Position numbers and translations under genes: made by a program
Shown: positions 9,685-17,753 of the stretch, one piece after another
How the letters are laid out: each line of letters opens with the position of its first letter
Numbering within the stretch: the stretch's first letter is position 1
NCBI GenBank assembly: GCA_038146985.1
Contig: JAYQSQ010000012.1
Span: 309,365 to 373,364, forward strand
Direction: 5' to 3'
Origin: JADHLJ01 sp038146985
Lineage (GTDB): Bacteria > Pseudomonadota > Alphaproteobacteria > Thalassobaculales > Thalassobaculaceae
DNA length: 64,000 nucleotides
The notes under the pieces: model-generated
What the model was told of the DNA's origin: nothing
Databases searched by the model: none
What the model saw: the letters and a program-made list of their open reading frames with translations, nothing else

Positions 9685-10380
9685 ATGTCTTTGCAAAGTC
9701 AGACAATCGCTCTCCCCGTCGTCGAATGGCGGGTCTCCGACCGGCCCGTCGGCTATGAAGAGGCGGTGGATGAAATGGAGGCGCGCGCCACCGCGATCCA
9801 CGCCGGGACGGCGCCCGAACTGGTCTGGCTGCTGGAACATCCGGCGCTTTATACCGCCGGCACCAGCGCCCGAGCCGAGGACCTGCTGACGCCCGGCCGG
9901 TTTCCGGTGCACCGGACGGGGCGTGGCGGCCAATTCACCTATCACGGCCCCGGCCAGAGGGTCGCCTATGTGATGCTCGACCTGAAGCGCCGGCGCCAGG
10001 ACGTGCGCTGCTATGTCCACGCGCTGGAGGAATGGCTGATCAACGCCCTTGCCCGTTTCAATGTGACCGGAGAGCGCCGGGAAGGCCGGGTCGGAATCTG
10101 GGTGCCGCGGACCGACCGCGGCGAACCGTTGCGCGAGGACAAGATCGCGGCCATCGGCGTGCGCATCAAGCGCTGGGTGACACTGCACGGCATCTCCCTC
10201 AATGTCGGCCCGGATCTCTCGCATTTCGACGGTATCGTGCCCTGCGGCATCGCCCAGCACGGCGTGACCAGTCTCGAGGATCTCGGCCTGCCGGTCACAA
10301 TGGCCGACGCCGATCTCGCCCTGATGGAAACCTTCGACCTGAGTTTTGGACCGGGAACCACAATGGGCCCCGCCGGCTAG
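9685..10380 (+). CDS. lipB: Octanoyl-[acyl carrier protein]:protein N-octanoyltransferase
   Basis: LipB moves octanoate from acyl carrier protein to lipoyl domains, the first step of lipoate synthesis. The 231-residue sequence has the family motifs: WLLEHPALYTAGTSA, HRTGRGGQFTYHGPGQRVAY, the catalytic Lys region IAAIGVRIKRWVTLHG near residue 160, and the catalytic Cys in FDGIVPCGIAQHGVTS near residue 186. The ATG at 9685 has no strong ribosome binding site. The gene lies alone between the tRNA and a convergent gene pair. Confidence 0.95.
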   Translation: MSLQSQTIALPVVEWRVSDRPVGYEEAVDEMEARATAIHAGTAPELVWLLEHPALYTAGTSARAEDLLTPGRFPVHRTGRGGQFTYHGPGQRVAYVMLDLKRRRQDVRCYVHALEEWLINALARFNVTGERREGRVGIWVPRTDRGEPLREDKIAAIGVRIKRWVTLHGISLNVGPDLSHFDGIVPCGIAQHGVTSLEDLGLPVTMADADLALMETFDLSFGPGTTMGPAG

Positions 10381-10443
10381 CCCCCAAAGCCACCCGATCA
10401 TGGCGCCCTAGCGGAAGCAGGCGCTTGCGGCAGACGGCGCGGA

Positions 10444-10463
10444 GCCCCTGTTTGCATAGGGGC
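10444..10463. other. Small hairpin between convergent genes
   Basis: Arms GCCCCT (10444-10449) and AGGGGC (10458-10463) face each other across an eight-base loop in the 172-base gap between lipB and the convergent gene ending at 10553. No T-run follows, so it is not a convincing intrinsic terminator. Nothing else was seen in the gap. Confidence 0.3.
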
Positions 10464-10552
10464 ACGATCGCACGAAAGCTGGGGCTCGGAGCAAGCGGCA
10501 TTGAGCTCCTGTTTTCACGAAAAAGCGGGTATTCGCGATCCGCTTCACGCCC

Positions 10553-10978
10553 TCATGCGGTCCCGGCGAGCCCCTTGACCACCAGGTCCACCGCCCGGCG
10601 CGCGTCGCGTTCCAGGGACGCCGCCTCCCGCGTGAGACTGTCGACGGTGACCGCCGGGCCCGGCCCATCCGCATGCAGCAGGGCGTTGCGGCGCTCGCGC
10701 AGCCATATATAGCCGCGTCCATGGCGCACCTCGTTCAACACGGCACCTTCAAGGCGGTCATTCTCCGCCAGATCCGCATCAAGCGCCGCCTGGGCCAGGA
10801 CAAGGGTCGCCAGCCAGGCGCCGCCGCAGAACACATGAATCATCTCGGCAAACAGAGCGGCGGCTTGGGGCGACGGGAACAAGCCCTCGCCGTCGGTTTC
10901 CGCGTCAATGCGTCCCACGAGCCACCGCCGGCGCTCCTCGAAGGCACGGGCATCGGCGGGTTGGGGTCGCGGGGTCAT
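10553..10978 (-). CDS. Conserved-looking hypothetical protein, helical
   Basis: This 141-residue protein is rich in Ala, Arg and acidic residues and is predicted mainly helical. It has a mildly hydrophobic central stretch (MIHVFCGGAWLATLVLAQAALDADL) that is too broken by polar residues to be a clear membrane helix, and a segment RHGRGYIWLRERRNALLHADG. The family is not recognised. Its ATG overlaps the stop of the acylphosphatase gene as ATGA, so translation is probably coupled. High coding quality and the coupling support a real gene. Confidence 0.65.
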   Translation of the reverse strand: MTPRPQPADARAFEERRRWLVGRIDAETDGEGLFPSPQAAALFAEMIHVFCGGAWLATLVLAQAALDADLAENDRLEGAVLNEVRHGRGYIWLRERRNALLHADGPGPAVTVDSLTREAASLERDARRAVDLVVKGLAGTA

Positions 10979-11268
10979 GCGCTGGCCTGCTGCTCGAAGC
11001 CGGAGCCGGTTTGCACCGCCGCCGCCGGATGCTCGGAGATCCGATCGACCCGTGCCAGGGGAGGTCCCTCATGGCAACGCCGGACCATTTCGCGAACCAC
11101 GTCCGCCTGCCCGCAAAGCAGGGCTTCGACGGTACCGTCCGCCCGGTTGCGCACCCAGCCGTCGAGACCAAGTCCGCGCGCCTCCTCGACAGCCCAGTTG
11201 CGGAACCAGACACCCTGCACACGGCCGGAAATGACAAGGCGAACCGCCATGTGCTGATCATCCGACAT
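10975..11268 (-). CDS. acyP: Acylphosphatase
   Basis: This 97-residue protein hydrolyses acyl phosphates such as carbamoyl or 1,3-bisphosphoglyceryl phosphate. The family signature appears as VRLVISGRVQGVWFRNW, where the Arg after VQGVWF is the phosphate-binding residue, and as LGLDGWVRNRADGTVEALL, which carries the catalytic Asn of WVRN. GGAGG lies seven bases before the ATG at 11268. The downstream hypothetical gene overlaps its stop codon by four bases. Confidence 0.93.
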   Translation of the reverse strand: MSDDQHMAVRLVISGRVQGVWFRNWAVEEARGLGLDGWVRNRADGTVEALLCGQADVVREMVRRCHEGPPLARVDRISEHPAAAVQTGSGFEQQASA

Positions 11269-11358
11269 TTCGTCCGCCTCCTTCGCCGGGCGGTGACGCG
11301 GGGCCCGGCCCCGAGTATAGGTGGAGTCCTTTCCCGGTGTAAGCGGCGGCGAGACCAG

Positions 11359-12273
11359 ATGCCCACCATGCTTTCGGCCCTCGCGCCGGTTTTCGCGCTG
11401 ATCATTCTCGGCTACGGGCTGAAACAGGCCCGCGTCTTCCCTGAGACGCTCTGGGACGGGATCGAGGCATTGGTCTATTGGCTGCTGCTGCCGTCACTGC
11501 TGGTGGTCAAGCTCGGCAATACCGATCTTTCCGAATTCGACGTTCTGCCGATGGCCGCCGCCATGGCCGGAGCGACGGTGCTGGTGGTCCTGGCCTTGAT
11601 GATCGTACGCAAAGCCGCGCGGGTCGGCGGACCGGTGCACACCTCGATCCTGCAAGGCGCGATCCGGCAGAATTCCTATATCGGCCTTGCCGCCGCCGTG
11701 CCGCTTTATGGCGTGAGCGGCCAAGCTCTGGCGGCGGTCGGCATCGCGGCGGTCATCCCGCTGGTCAACGTGATCTCCATGTGGAGCCTCGCCAGCCTCG
11801 GACCGGGCGGGCCGCCGGGCGTCGCGGTCATTCTGAAGCGCCTCGCCAAGAGCCCGATCATCATCGCCTGCGCCATCGGCATCGGCGCCAATATCGCGGG
11901 CACCGGCATTCACGACCTGCCGGCCACCACCTTGGATCTGCTCGGACGGGGCGCGTTGCCGCTCGGTCTGCTGGCGGTTGGCGCCGGGCTTGATTTCCGC
12001 GTGGTCAAACGCAGCCCCATCCCTCTGCTGTTCAGCAACTGTCTGAAGCTGCTGGCGATCCCGTCGCTGACCGCATGGCTCTGCCACCTCCAGGACGTGG
12101 ACCCGACGACGACCGGGGTGGCGATCCTGTTCGCCTCGCTGCCGTCATCGGCCTCTTCCTATGTCATGTCGCGCCAGTTCGGCGGTGATCACGAACTGAT
12201 GGCGGCGATCCTGACTACCCAGGTCATGATGGCGGCAGTGACCATCCCGCTGATGCTGGCACTGTTCGGGTAA
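11359..12273 (+). CDS. AEC-family (auxin efflux carrier-like) membrane transporter
   Basis: This 304-residue integral membrane protein has about ten hydrophobic segments and begins with the typical AEC start MLSALAPVFALIILGYGLKQ. It also carries LVYWLLLPSLLVVKL, the QNSYIGLAAAVPLYG motif and a C-terminal LFASLPSSASSYVMSRQFGGD loop. Relatives export malonate, malate or other small carboxylates, but the substrate here is unknown. The frame is open far upstream, but only the start at 11359 (or the ATG three codons later) fits the family. It is divergent from acyP. Confidence 0.88.
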   Translation: MPTMLSALAPVFALIILGYGLKQARVFPETLWDGIEALVYWLLLPSLLVVKLGNTDLSEFDVLPMAAAMAGATVLVVLALMIVRKAARVGGPVHTSILQGAIRQNSYIGLAAAVPLYGVSGQALAAVGIAAVIPLVNVISMWSLASLGPGGPPGVAVILKRLAKSPIIIACAIGIGANIAGTGIHDLPATTLDLLGRGALPLGLLAVGAGLDFRVVKRSPIPLLFSNCLKLLAIPSLTAWLCHLQDVDPTTTGVAILFASLPSSASSYVMSRQFGGDHELMAAILTTQVMMAAVTIPLMLALFG

Positions 12274-12299
12274 CCGCCCTGCGGCGGAGAGGCCGGGGA

Positions 12300-12716
12300 T
12301 TACCGGGACGGGAAAACCGCCTTGTAGGCCAGCATCCCCGCCACCATCGCGGCGACGAATATGAAAGCCGGCGTCGCCCCCGTCGAGAGAGCCGCCAGGG
12401 CCGGTCCGGGACAGAACCCGACGAGCCCCCAGCCGAGACCGAAGATCGCGGCCCCGCCGATCAAGCGAAGATCGATATCCTTGCGCCGGGGAAACGTGAA
12501 CGCGGCTTCCAGCAACGGCCGCTCACGCTTGCCCGCGAGCCAGAAGCCGGGCACCGCGACGGCGATCGCCCCGATCATCACCATCGCCAGGGTCGGATCC
12601 CAGTCTCCGAAAAAGTCGATGAAAGACAGGACCTTGTCCGGATTCATCATCTGGGAGACCGCCAAACCAATCCCGATCAGGCATCCCGCGATCAAAGCGC
12701 CCAAGAGCCGCATCAT
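12300..12716 (-). CDS. YeeE/YedE-family membrane protein, C-terminal-type half (DUF6691-like)
   Basis: This 138-residue protein has four hydrophobic segments and the conserved GLGWGLVGFCPGPALAALSTG motif near residue 97. In YeeE/YedE (TsuA-type) transporters, Cys residues in such loops pass thiosulfate or related sulfur compounds through the membrane. It is one of two short genes that together make up a full-length transporter. The start at 12716 lies four bases beyond the stop of the partner gene, so the pair is translationally linked. It ends 26 bases from the convergent AEC gene. Confidence 0.85.
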   Translation of the reverse strand: MMRLLGALIAGCLIGIGLAVSQMMNPDKVLSFIDFFGDWDPTLAMVMIGAIAVAVPGFWLAGKRERPLLEAAFTFPRRKDIDLRLIGGAAIFGLGWGLVGFCPGPALAALSTGATPAFIFVAAMVAGMLAYKAVFPSR

Positions 12717-12720
12717 CCGG

Positions 12721-13146
12721 CTAACGTCCCAGCGCGCGGCGCATGACGAATACCGTCGCGACAGCAACGAGGAAAAAGGTCACGGTCGCGGCAAGCGACC
12801 GCCTGGAGCCCCGCGCAAGCCCGCAGACACCATGCCCGCTGGTACAGCCGTTTCCGAGGCGGGTTCCGAAACCGACGAGCAGACCAGCAGCGATAAGCAA
12901 CATCGGCGACCCGGTGACGGTGATGTCTGGGCGAATGGCGAAGGCCGCCGATGCGATCCACGGCCCCAGCAACAGCCCGGCCAGAAACGCGATCCGCCAC
13001 GGCGTGTCCGACGCGCTCGGCGCGGCAAGCCCGCCGAGAACGCCGCTGATCCCCGCGATCCTCCCGTTCAGAACGGCAAACAACGCGGCCCCGAGTCCGA
13101 TCAGCATTCCGCCGAGCAAACCCGACAGGGGTGTGAACTCGCTCAC
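12721..13146 (-). CDS. YeeE/YedE-family membrane protein, N-terminal-type half
   Basis: This 141-residue protein has several hydrophobic segments and the sulfur-transporter motif LGNGCTSGHGVCGLARGS near residue 97, with two Cys residues. The start is a GTG (MSEFTPLSGLLGG), with only a weak ribosome binding site. It comes directly before the second half at 12716. The two-gene arrangement is common in proteobacteria and is often linked to sulfur import or to genes controlled by sulfide sensors. No such regulator is visible here. Confidence 0.85.
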   Translation of the reverse strand: MSEFTPLSGLLGGMLIGLGAALFAVLNGRIAGISGVLGGLAAPSASDTPWRIAFLAGLLLGPWIASAAFAIRPDITVTGSPMLLIAAGLLVGFGTRLGNGCTSGHGVCGLARGSRRSLAATVTFFLVAVATVFVMRRALGR

Positions 13147-13178
13147 GTCCGACAGCTCCGTGCCATTACAATCCGGTG

Positions 13179-14144
13179 CTAACTCACCACCCGTTCAAGC
13201 TTCTGCAAGCTGCGCAGAAAGGCCGGGCGTTCGGCGTCGCCATTGAGGTTCCGCCAGTTGGTGTAGGAGACCTCGCCCACATAGATGTCGCCGTAGGAAT
13301 CCACCGACAGACCGTGCGGCGACCAGAATTTTCCGGGCTCGGGTCCCGGGCCGTCCTCGCCGCCGAGCCGGGCCACCAACTCGCCGGTGTTGGAGACGAT
13401 CGACAGGCGCGGGCCGATATTCTTGTACTGCCGGTTCACGGCCATGCCCGGGCCGAGCTCTCCGATGAAGCAGAGCGGGCACTTGCCGCGCGGCATGTAG
13501 AGCCCGCAGGGCCGGTGCAGGTTGACCCACTGGGTCTCGTACTTGCCTTCGGTGTTGAAGACCTGGACCCGGTGGTTCTCCCGGTCCGCGACATAGATCC
13601 AGCCATCGTCGTCGGCGACGATGTTATGGACCAGATTGAACTGGCCGGGCCCGGTCCCCGGCTCGCCGAAGGTTTTCACCAGTTTCCCGTCCGGCGAGTA
13701 TTTGTGGACGCAGGCATTGCCGTAGCCGTCGGAGACGAAGATGTGGTTGTCCGGGCAGAGCGCGGTGTGGGTGCAGCGGTGGAACGGCTGGTTGCTCATG
13801 AACGGCGCCGCCTTCCCGGGCACGCCGATCTCCATGACCATCTTGCCCTCGGGCGTCAGCTTGCGCACCGTGTGGTCGCCGTCATCGGTAGCGTAGAGCA
13901 TGTCGTCGGGACCGATATGCAGGCCGTGCGCCCGGCTGAACAGCCCCTCGCCCCAGCTCCGGAGGAAATTGCCGAACCGGTCGAACACGATCATCGGGTG
14001 CTCGCCGCGGTTGAAGACATAGACCTGGTCCTTGCTGTCCACCGCGACCGCCGCCACGTCCATCAACTGCCAGCCGTCGGGCAACCGCGCCCAATCGTCG
14101 ACCACGCGATAGCGGTGCTCCCCGCTTCCCAATATGACGGACAT
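13179..14144 (-). CDS. NHL-repeat beta-propeller protein (peptidylglycine lyase-like)
   Basis: This 321-residue protein has repeated NHL blades, for example VAVDSKDQVYVFNRGEHPM, LHIGPDDMLYATDDGDHTV, NIVADDDGWIYVADRENHRVQVF and LSVDSYGDIYVGEVSYTN. The set resembles the peptidyl-alpha-hydroxyglycine alpha-amidating lyase group. There is no signal peptide, so it is probably cytosolic. GGGGGAGG precedes the ATG at 14144. Proteins of this type often sit in catabolic clusters as binding or lyase proteins, and the actual ligand is unknown. It is divergent from the VOC operon. Confidence 0.82.
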   Translation of the reverse strand: MSVILGSGEHRYRVVDDWARLPDGWQLMDVAAVAVDSKDQVYVFNRGEHPMIVFDRFGNFLRSWGEGLFSRAHGLHIGPDDMLYATDDGDHTVRKLTPEGKMVMEIGVPGKAAPFMSNQPFHRCTHTALCPDNHIFVSDGYGNACVHKYSPDGKLVKTFGEPGTGPGQFNLVHNIVADDDGWIYVADRENHRVQVFNTEGKYETQWVNLHRPCGLYMPRGKCPLCFIGELGPGMAVNRQYKNIGPRLSIVSNTGELVARLGGEDGPGPEPGKFWSPHGLSVDSYGDIYVGEVSYTNWRNLNGDAERPAFLRSLQKLERVVS

Positions 14145-14347
14145 GTCGGCCTCCCCCAGAATGATCGCGGACGTCGCGCCGCGCGATTGAAACTATCCCC
14201 CAATCCAGGGAACCGCGAAAGGCCGTATCGCGCGACATTTCCTATACGATGACGCGGCGACGCGACGCGCGACGCGCCGTCTTTCCGCTTCCCGTGGATC
14301 GCAACTCGCGCCAGAATGTTCCCGATGCATCTGACGGGAGGCATGAG

Positions 14348-14806
14348 ATGCCCAAGCTTCGACATATCGCGCTGGCGACCAATGATCCGGACAAGACCGC
14401 GGAATTCTATCGCAAGGCCTTCGATTTCAAGGAAGTCGGAAGGGTCGGCGATCCCGACAAGCCGGACGAAGGCATCGCCTGGGGTATCTTCCTTAGCGAC
14501 GGCACCCTCAACATGGCGGTGCTGAAGTTCAAGAATGTCGACCAGCTCGGCAAGGGCCTCGACTATGTCGGCATTCATCATTTCGGCATGCTCTGCGAGG
14601 ACCTGCCGGGAACGATCGGCAAACTCGAGGAGCTGGGTTCGCCCTGCATCATGAAGCAGGACGATACGTCCCAGATGAACTTCTTCGAGACCAAGTTCGT
14701 GGGTCCCGACGGGGTGGTGTTCGATGTCTCCGAGCACGCCTGGATCGGCGCCGCGACGGCCGAGGAAAAGGAAATCGATCTCGACGCGTTGCTGGCCGCC
14801 GAGTAA
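14348..14806 (+). CDS. VOC (glyoxalase/bleomycin resistance)-family protein
   Basis: This 152-residue protein begins MPKLRHIALATNDPDKTAEFYRKAF, the first beta-alpha-beta module of vicinal oxygen chelate enzymes with a metal-ligand His at residue 6. A second module starts near LDYVGIHHFGMLCED, and a late acidic ligand fits GVVFDVSEH. The frame extends upstream to 14249, but GGGAGG just before 14348 and the homology fix the start. It leads a three-gene run with an SDR and a RraA-like aldolase, which suggests catabolism of an organic acid. Confidence 0.85.
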   Translation: MPKLRHIALATNDPDKTAEFYRKAFDFKEVGRVGDPDKPDEGIAWGIFLSDGTLNMAVLKFKNVDQLGKGLDYVGIHHFGMLCEDLPGTIGKLEELGSPCIMKQDDTSQMNFFETKFVGPDGVVFDVSEHAWIGAATAEEKEIDLDALLAAE

Positions 14807-14838
14807 CCCCGGAACCAGTCTCGCCGGGAGGGTATCCC

Positions 14839-15585
14839 ATGCGTTTGGAAGGCAAGGTGGCGCTGGTCTCCGGCGGCGCCAAGGGAATTGGCGAGGCCGT
14901 AGTCCGGCGCTTCGTCGCCGAGGGAGCCGCCGTCTGCTTCGGTGATGTGGACGAGGCGGCGGGACGGGCCCTCGAGGCGGAGCTGGCCGGCGGCAATGCG
15001 CCTGCCACTTTCATGCCGCTGGATGTAACGCGGACCGCCGACTGGCAGGCGGCGGTCGACTTTCTGGTCTCCCAACACGGACGGCTCGACATCCTGGTGA
15101 ACAACGCCGGAATCTATCAGCGGATCCCGATCGAGGAGACCAGCGAGGACGATTGGGATCGGATGATGGAGGTCAATGCCAAGGGCCCGTTTCTCGGGGT
15201 CAAGGCGGCCGCCGAGGCCATGAAGGCGTCCGGCGGCGGCTCGATCATCAATCTTTCTTCCACGGCGGGTCTGAGAGCCTCGGTCGCAGTGCATTACGGC
15301 GCGTCCAAAGGTGCGCTGAGACTGATGACCAAATCCATCGCCAACCGCTATGCCAAGGACGGCATCCGCTGCAATTCAGTGCATCCGGGCCCGATCGACA
15401 CGGCCATGGGCCATGCCGCCGTGCCGGACGACATGCTGGATGAGCGGCTCTACAACCGCATCCCGCTCGGCCGCTTCGGCAAGCCCGAGGAGATCGCCAA
15501 CGCCATCCTGTTCCTCGCTTCGGACGAGGCCTCCTTCATGACCGGCTCGGAACTGGTCGTGGATGGCGGCGCGACATCGCGCTAG
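14839..15585 (+). CDS. Short-chain dehydrogenase/reductase
   Basis: This 248-residue classical SDR has the cofactor loop SGGAKGIGEAVVRRF, the NNAG motif in DILVNNAGIYQR, catalytic Ser in INLSSTAGL, and YGASKGAL with the Tyr/Lys pair. The C-terminal ASFMTGSELVVDGGAT is standard. A strong ribosome binding site (GGGAGG) precedes the ATG. The acidic residue after the second strand (FGDVDEA) favours NAD(H). It lies 32 bases after the VOC gene and 53 bases before the RraA-like gene. Confidence 0.9.
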   Translation: MRLEGKVALVSGGAKGIGEAVVRRFVAEGAAVCFGDVDEAAGRALEAELAGGNAPATFMPLDVTRTADWQAAVDFLVSQHGRLDILVNNAGIYQRIPIEETSEDDWDRMMEVNAKGPFLGVKAAAEAMKASGGGSIINLSSTAGLRASVAVHYGASKGALRLMTKSIANRYAKDGIRCNSVHPGPIDTAMGHAAVPDDMLDERLYNRIPLGRFGKPEEIANAILFLASDEASFMTGSELVVDGGATSR

Positions 15586-15638
15586 TCATTGAACGCGCCG
15601 GAACCTCGGCTGGATGCAACTTGAAACGGACAACCCGC

Positions 15639-16343
15639 ATGAGTGACGAAAACAGGCTCATCACGGCCCTGGCCGGGGTATCGACGGCCACCGTCACCAC
15701 GGTGCTCCTCAAGAAAGGATTACGGAACGTCTGGATCCGTGGCACCCGGCCGCTTAGCCCCGGTCAAAACAAGCAGATCGGCCGGGCTTTCACGCTCCGG
15801 TTCCTGCCCTCGCGCGAGGATCTCGCGACACCCGCATCCTGGTCATCGCCGACCTCCACCCGGGCCGCGATTGAGGCCATGCCGCAGGGCTGTATCGCCA
15901 TCGCCGATGCCATGGGCGTCACCGATGCCGGCATCTTCGGCGACATCCTCTGCGCCCGCATGGTCAAGCGCGGGGTCAAAGCCTTGGTTACGGACGGGGT
16001 GATGCGCGATATTGCCGGCGTCCGGGGTACCGGACTTCCCGTTTGGTGCCAGGGGACGGCGGCACCGCCCTCGGTCGCGGGCCTCACCTTCATCGGCTGG
16101 GGCGAACCCATCGCCTGCGGCGGTGTCGCGGTGTTCCCCGATGATCTGATCATGGTGGACGAGGACGGCGCGGTGGTAATCCCCGCCGCGCTCGCCGTCG
16201 AGGTCGCGGAACTGGCGGGCGACCAGGAGAAGCTTGAGGAATGGATCATGGGCGAGGTCGAGGCCGGCACCCCTCTCCCCGGCCTCTATCCCCCCAACGA
16301 GGCCGCGCTTTCCCGCTATGAGGCATCGAAGCGGGGAAAGTAG
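15639..16343 (+). CDS. RraA-like/HMG aldolase-family protein
   Basis: This protein of about 234 residues matches the RraA/4-hydroxy-4-methyl-2-oxoglutarate aldolase superfamily. The signature runs from IADAMGVTDAGIFGDILC through KRGVKALVTDGVMRD, with the Gly and Arg-Asp pair that bind pyruvate and the metal. A TTG at 15621 is an alternative start, six codons upstream. Relatives cleave hydroxy-acids to pyruvate or act as 2-oxoacid decarboxylases. Following an SDR and a VOC protein, a role in organic acid catabolism is more likely than the RNase E inhibition of true RraA. Confidence 0.82.
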   Translation: MSDENRLITALAGVSTATVTTVLLKKGLRNVWIRGTRPLSPGQNKQIGRAFTLRFLPSREDLATPASWSSPTSTRAAIEAMPQGCIAIADAMGVTDAGIFGDILCARMVKRGVKALVTDGVMRDIAGVRGTGLPVWCQGTAAPPSVAGLTFIGWGEPIACGGVAVFPDDLIMVDEDGAVVIPAALAVEVAELAGDQEKLEEWIMGEVEAGTPLPGLYPPNEAALSRYEASKRGK

Positions 16344-16374
16344 CAACCCGTCAAAGTATCAAGACATTTCTCAA

Positions 16375-16404
16375 CCGCATCCCCGACGAAGGCCGGGGAT
16401 GCGG
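16375..16404. repeat. REP-like palindrome between convergent genes
   Basis: Perfect 11-base arms (CCGCATCCCCG at 16375-16385 and CGGGGATGCGG at 16394-16404) enclose an eight-base loop. The unit lies in the 87-base gap between the convergent RraA-like and dienelactone hydrolase genes. The sequence resembles the CCCCG...CGGGG extragenic palindromes common in alphaproteobacteria. It could slow transcription from either side but has no T-tract. Confidence 0.65.
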
Positions 16405-16430
16405 ATAAGGTGCAGGGCGACCGGAGCGTG

Positions 16431-17171
16431 TCACCTCAAATTCCGGCCATAAAGCGCGAACAGCCGCTCCCAATGGCGTTCGGCGGCGGGCTTGTCGTAG
16501 CACCAGCGCTGCGGGAAGGCGAAACCGTGATGGACACCGGGGTGGATCTCGAGTTCTCCCCGGTTGCCCGACGCCACGAACAACTTGCGAAGTGTCTCGA
16601 CCATGTCCAGCGGCGCCAGGTCGTCATGCTCGGCGCAGGAGATGTAGAGCTCTCCCCGGGCCTGGCCCAAGGTCAAGTGCGGGCTCTCCACGGCGTCGCT
16701 GACCAGCCAAGTGCCGTAGAACGAAGCGGCGGCACCGATCCGGTCCGGATAGCGCGCGGCGGCGGCGAGTGCGTAGGGCCCGCTCATGCAATAGCCGTGC
16801 GCGCCGACCGGTCCGTTCGTCGCCTCCGCATGGCCAGCCACGAAGTCCAACAGAACGCCGATATCGTCCATCACCGGCGGAATCGTCATCTTGGTCCGCA
16901 CGGCCCGCATCCGGGTGTGCTCGGCGCTGCCGTGCTCCAGCACGTCGGGGCCGTATTTGGTATCCCGTCCCGCCCGGTAGTAAAGGTTCGGCAGCACCAC
17001 GAAATACCCCGCCGTGCCGAGCCGGCGCGCCATGTCATAGAGTTCCTCGCGGATGCCCGGCGCGTCCATCAGCAGGAAGACGGCGGGATAGGGCCCGCCG
17101 CGCTCGGGTCGGCAGACGAAGGTCTCCATGGCGCCGTCCCTGGTGGTGATGTCGATGATCTCCTCGCGCAT
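16431..17171 (-). CDS. Dienelactone hydrolase-family protein
   Basis: This 246-residue alpha/beta hydrolase begins MREEIIDITTRDGAMETFVCRP. The Cys nucleophile is in HGYCMSGPYALAAAARYP near residue 119, the Asp lies in the EHDDLAPL region, and the His is in HPGVHHGFAFPQR. These match dienelactone hydrolase, which opens cyclic lactones to maleylacetate-type acids. The open frame reaches 17333, but GGGAGGAG directly before 17171 sets the start. It is divergent from the MaoC-like gene at 17287. Confidence 0.88.
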   Translation of the reverse strand: MREEIIDITTRDGAMETFVCRPERGGPYPAVFLLMDAPGIREELYDMARRLGTAGYFVVLPNLYYRAGRDTKYGPDVLEHGSAEHTRMRAVRTKMTIPPVMDDIGVLLDFVAGHAEATNGPVGAHGYCMSGPYALAAAARYPDRIGAAASFYGTWLVSDAVESPHLTLGQARGELYISCAEHDDLAPLDMVETLRKLFVASGNRGELEIHPGVHHGFAFPQRWCYDKPAAERHWERLFALYGRNLR

Positions 17172-17286
17172 GCCGTTCTCCTCCCGCGTGCCGGTTTTCG
17201 GGATTGGACCCGAAGCAGCCACCCGTGACAAGCTGGCCCGCAACGCCAGCAGACACGTGTTGGCCGCGTTGGAACGGGAGCCGTCC

Positions 17287-17721
17287 ATGACCGATTTCCA
17301 CGTCGCCATCGGCGATGTCACCACCTTCTCCAAGACCGTGGGCGAGACCGATGTCTATCTGTTCGCGGGCATTACCGGCGATTTCTCGCCGAACCACACG
17401 AACCAGGTCTATATGGAGCGCTCCAAGTTCGGGCGCCGCCAGGCCCATGGCGCCTTGCTGGTCGGCTTCATCTCCACGGTCTCGACCCTCGCCATCGCTC
17501 ATTGCCGGGATGATGTGACCGAGACTCCGGTCGCTGTGGGGTTCGACCGGGTCCGGTTCCTGAAACCGGTCTATCTGGGAGATACCATCACGGTGACCTA
17601 CACGATCGCCGAGATCGATATGACCAAGCGCCGCTCCACCGCCGATGTCGAGATCCATAACCAGGACGGCACCCTGGTCGCGGTGGCCAAACACCTGCTG
17701 CAATGGGTCGCGAACGGGTGA
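17287..17721 (+). CDS. MaoC-like (R)-specific enoyl-CoA hydratase/dehydratase
   Basis: This 144-residue hot-dog-fold protein has the hydratase 2 signature FAGITGDFSPNHTNQVYMERSKFGRRQAHGALLVG. It contains the catalytic Asp and His (GDFSPNH), and GALLVGFISTV follows. It is the usual length for single-domain MaoC-type hydratases, which add water to 2-enoyl-CoA esters. The longer open frame from 17128 is rejected because the ATG at 17287 starts the conserved fold. It faces the flavoprotein gene at 17754 convergently. Confidence 0.87.
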   Translation: MTDFHVAIGDVTTFSKTVGETDVYLFAGITGDFSPNHTNQVYMERSKFGRRQAHGALLVGFISTVSTLAIAHCRDDVTETPVAVGFDRVRFLKPVYLGDTITVTYTIAEIDMTKRRSTADVEIHNQDGTLVAVAKHLLQWVANG

Positions 17722-17753
17722 CGCGCGGATCGGTTCAGCCGCCGCCCGCCCTC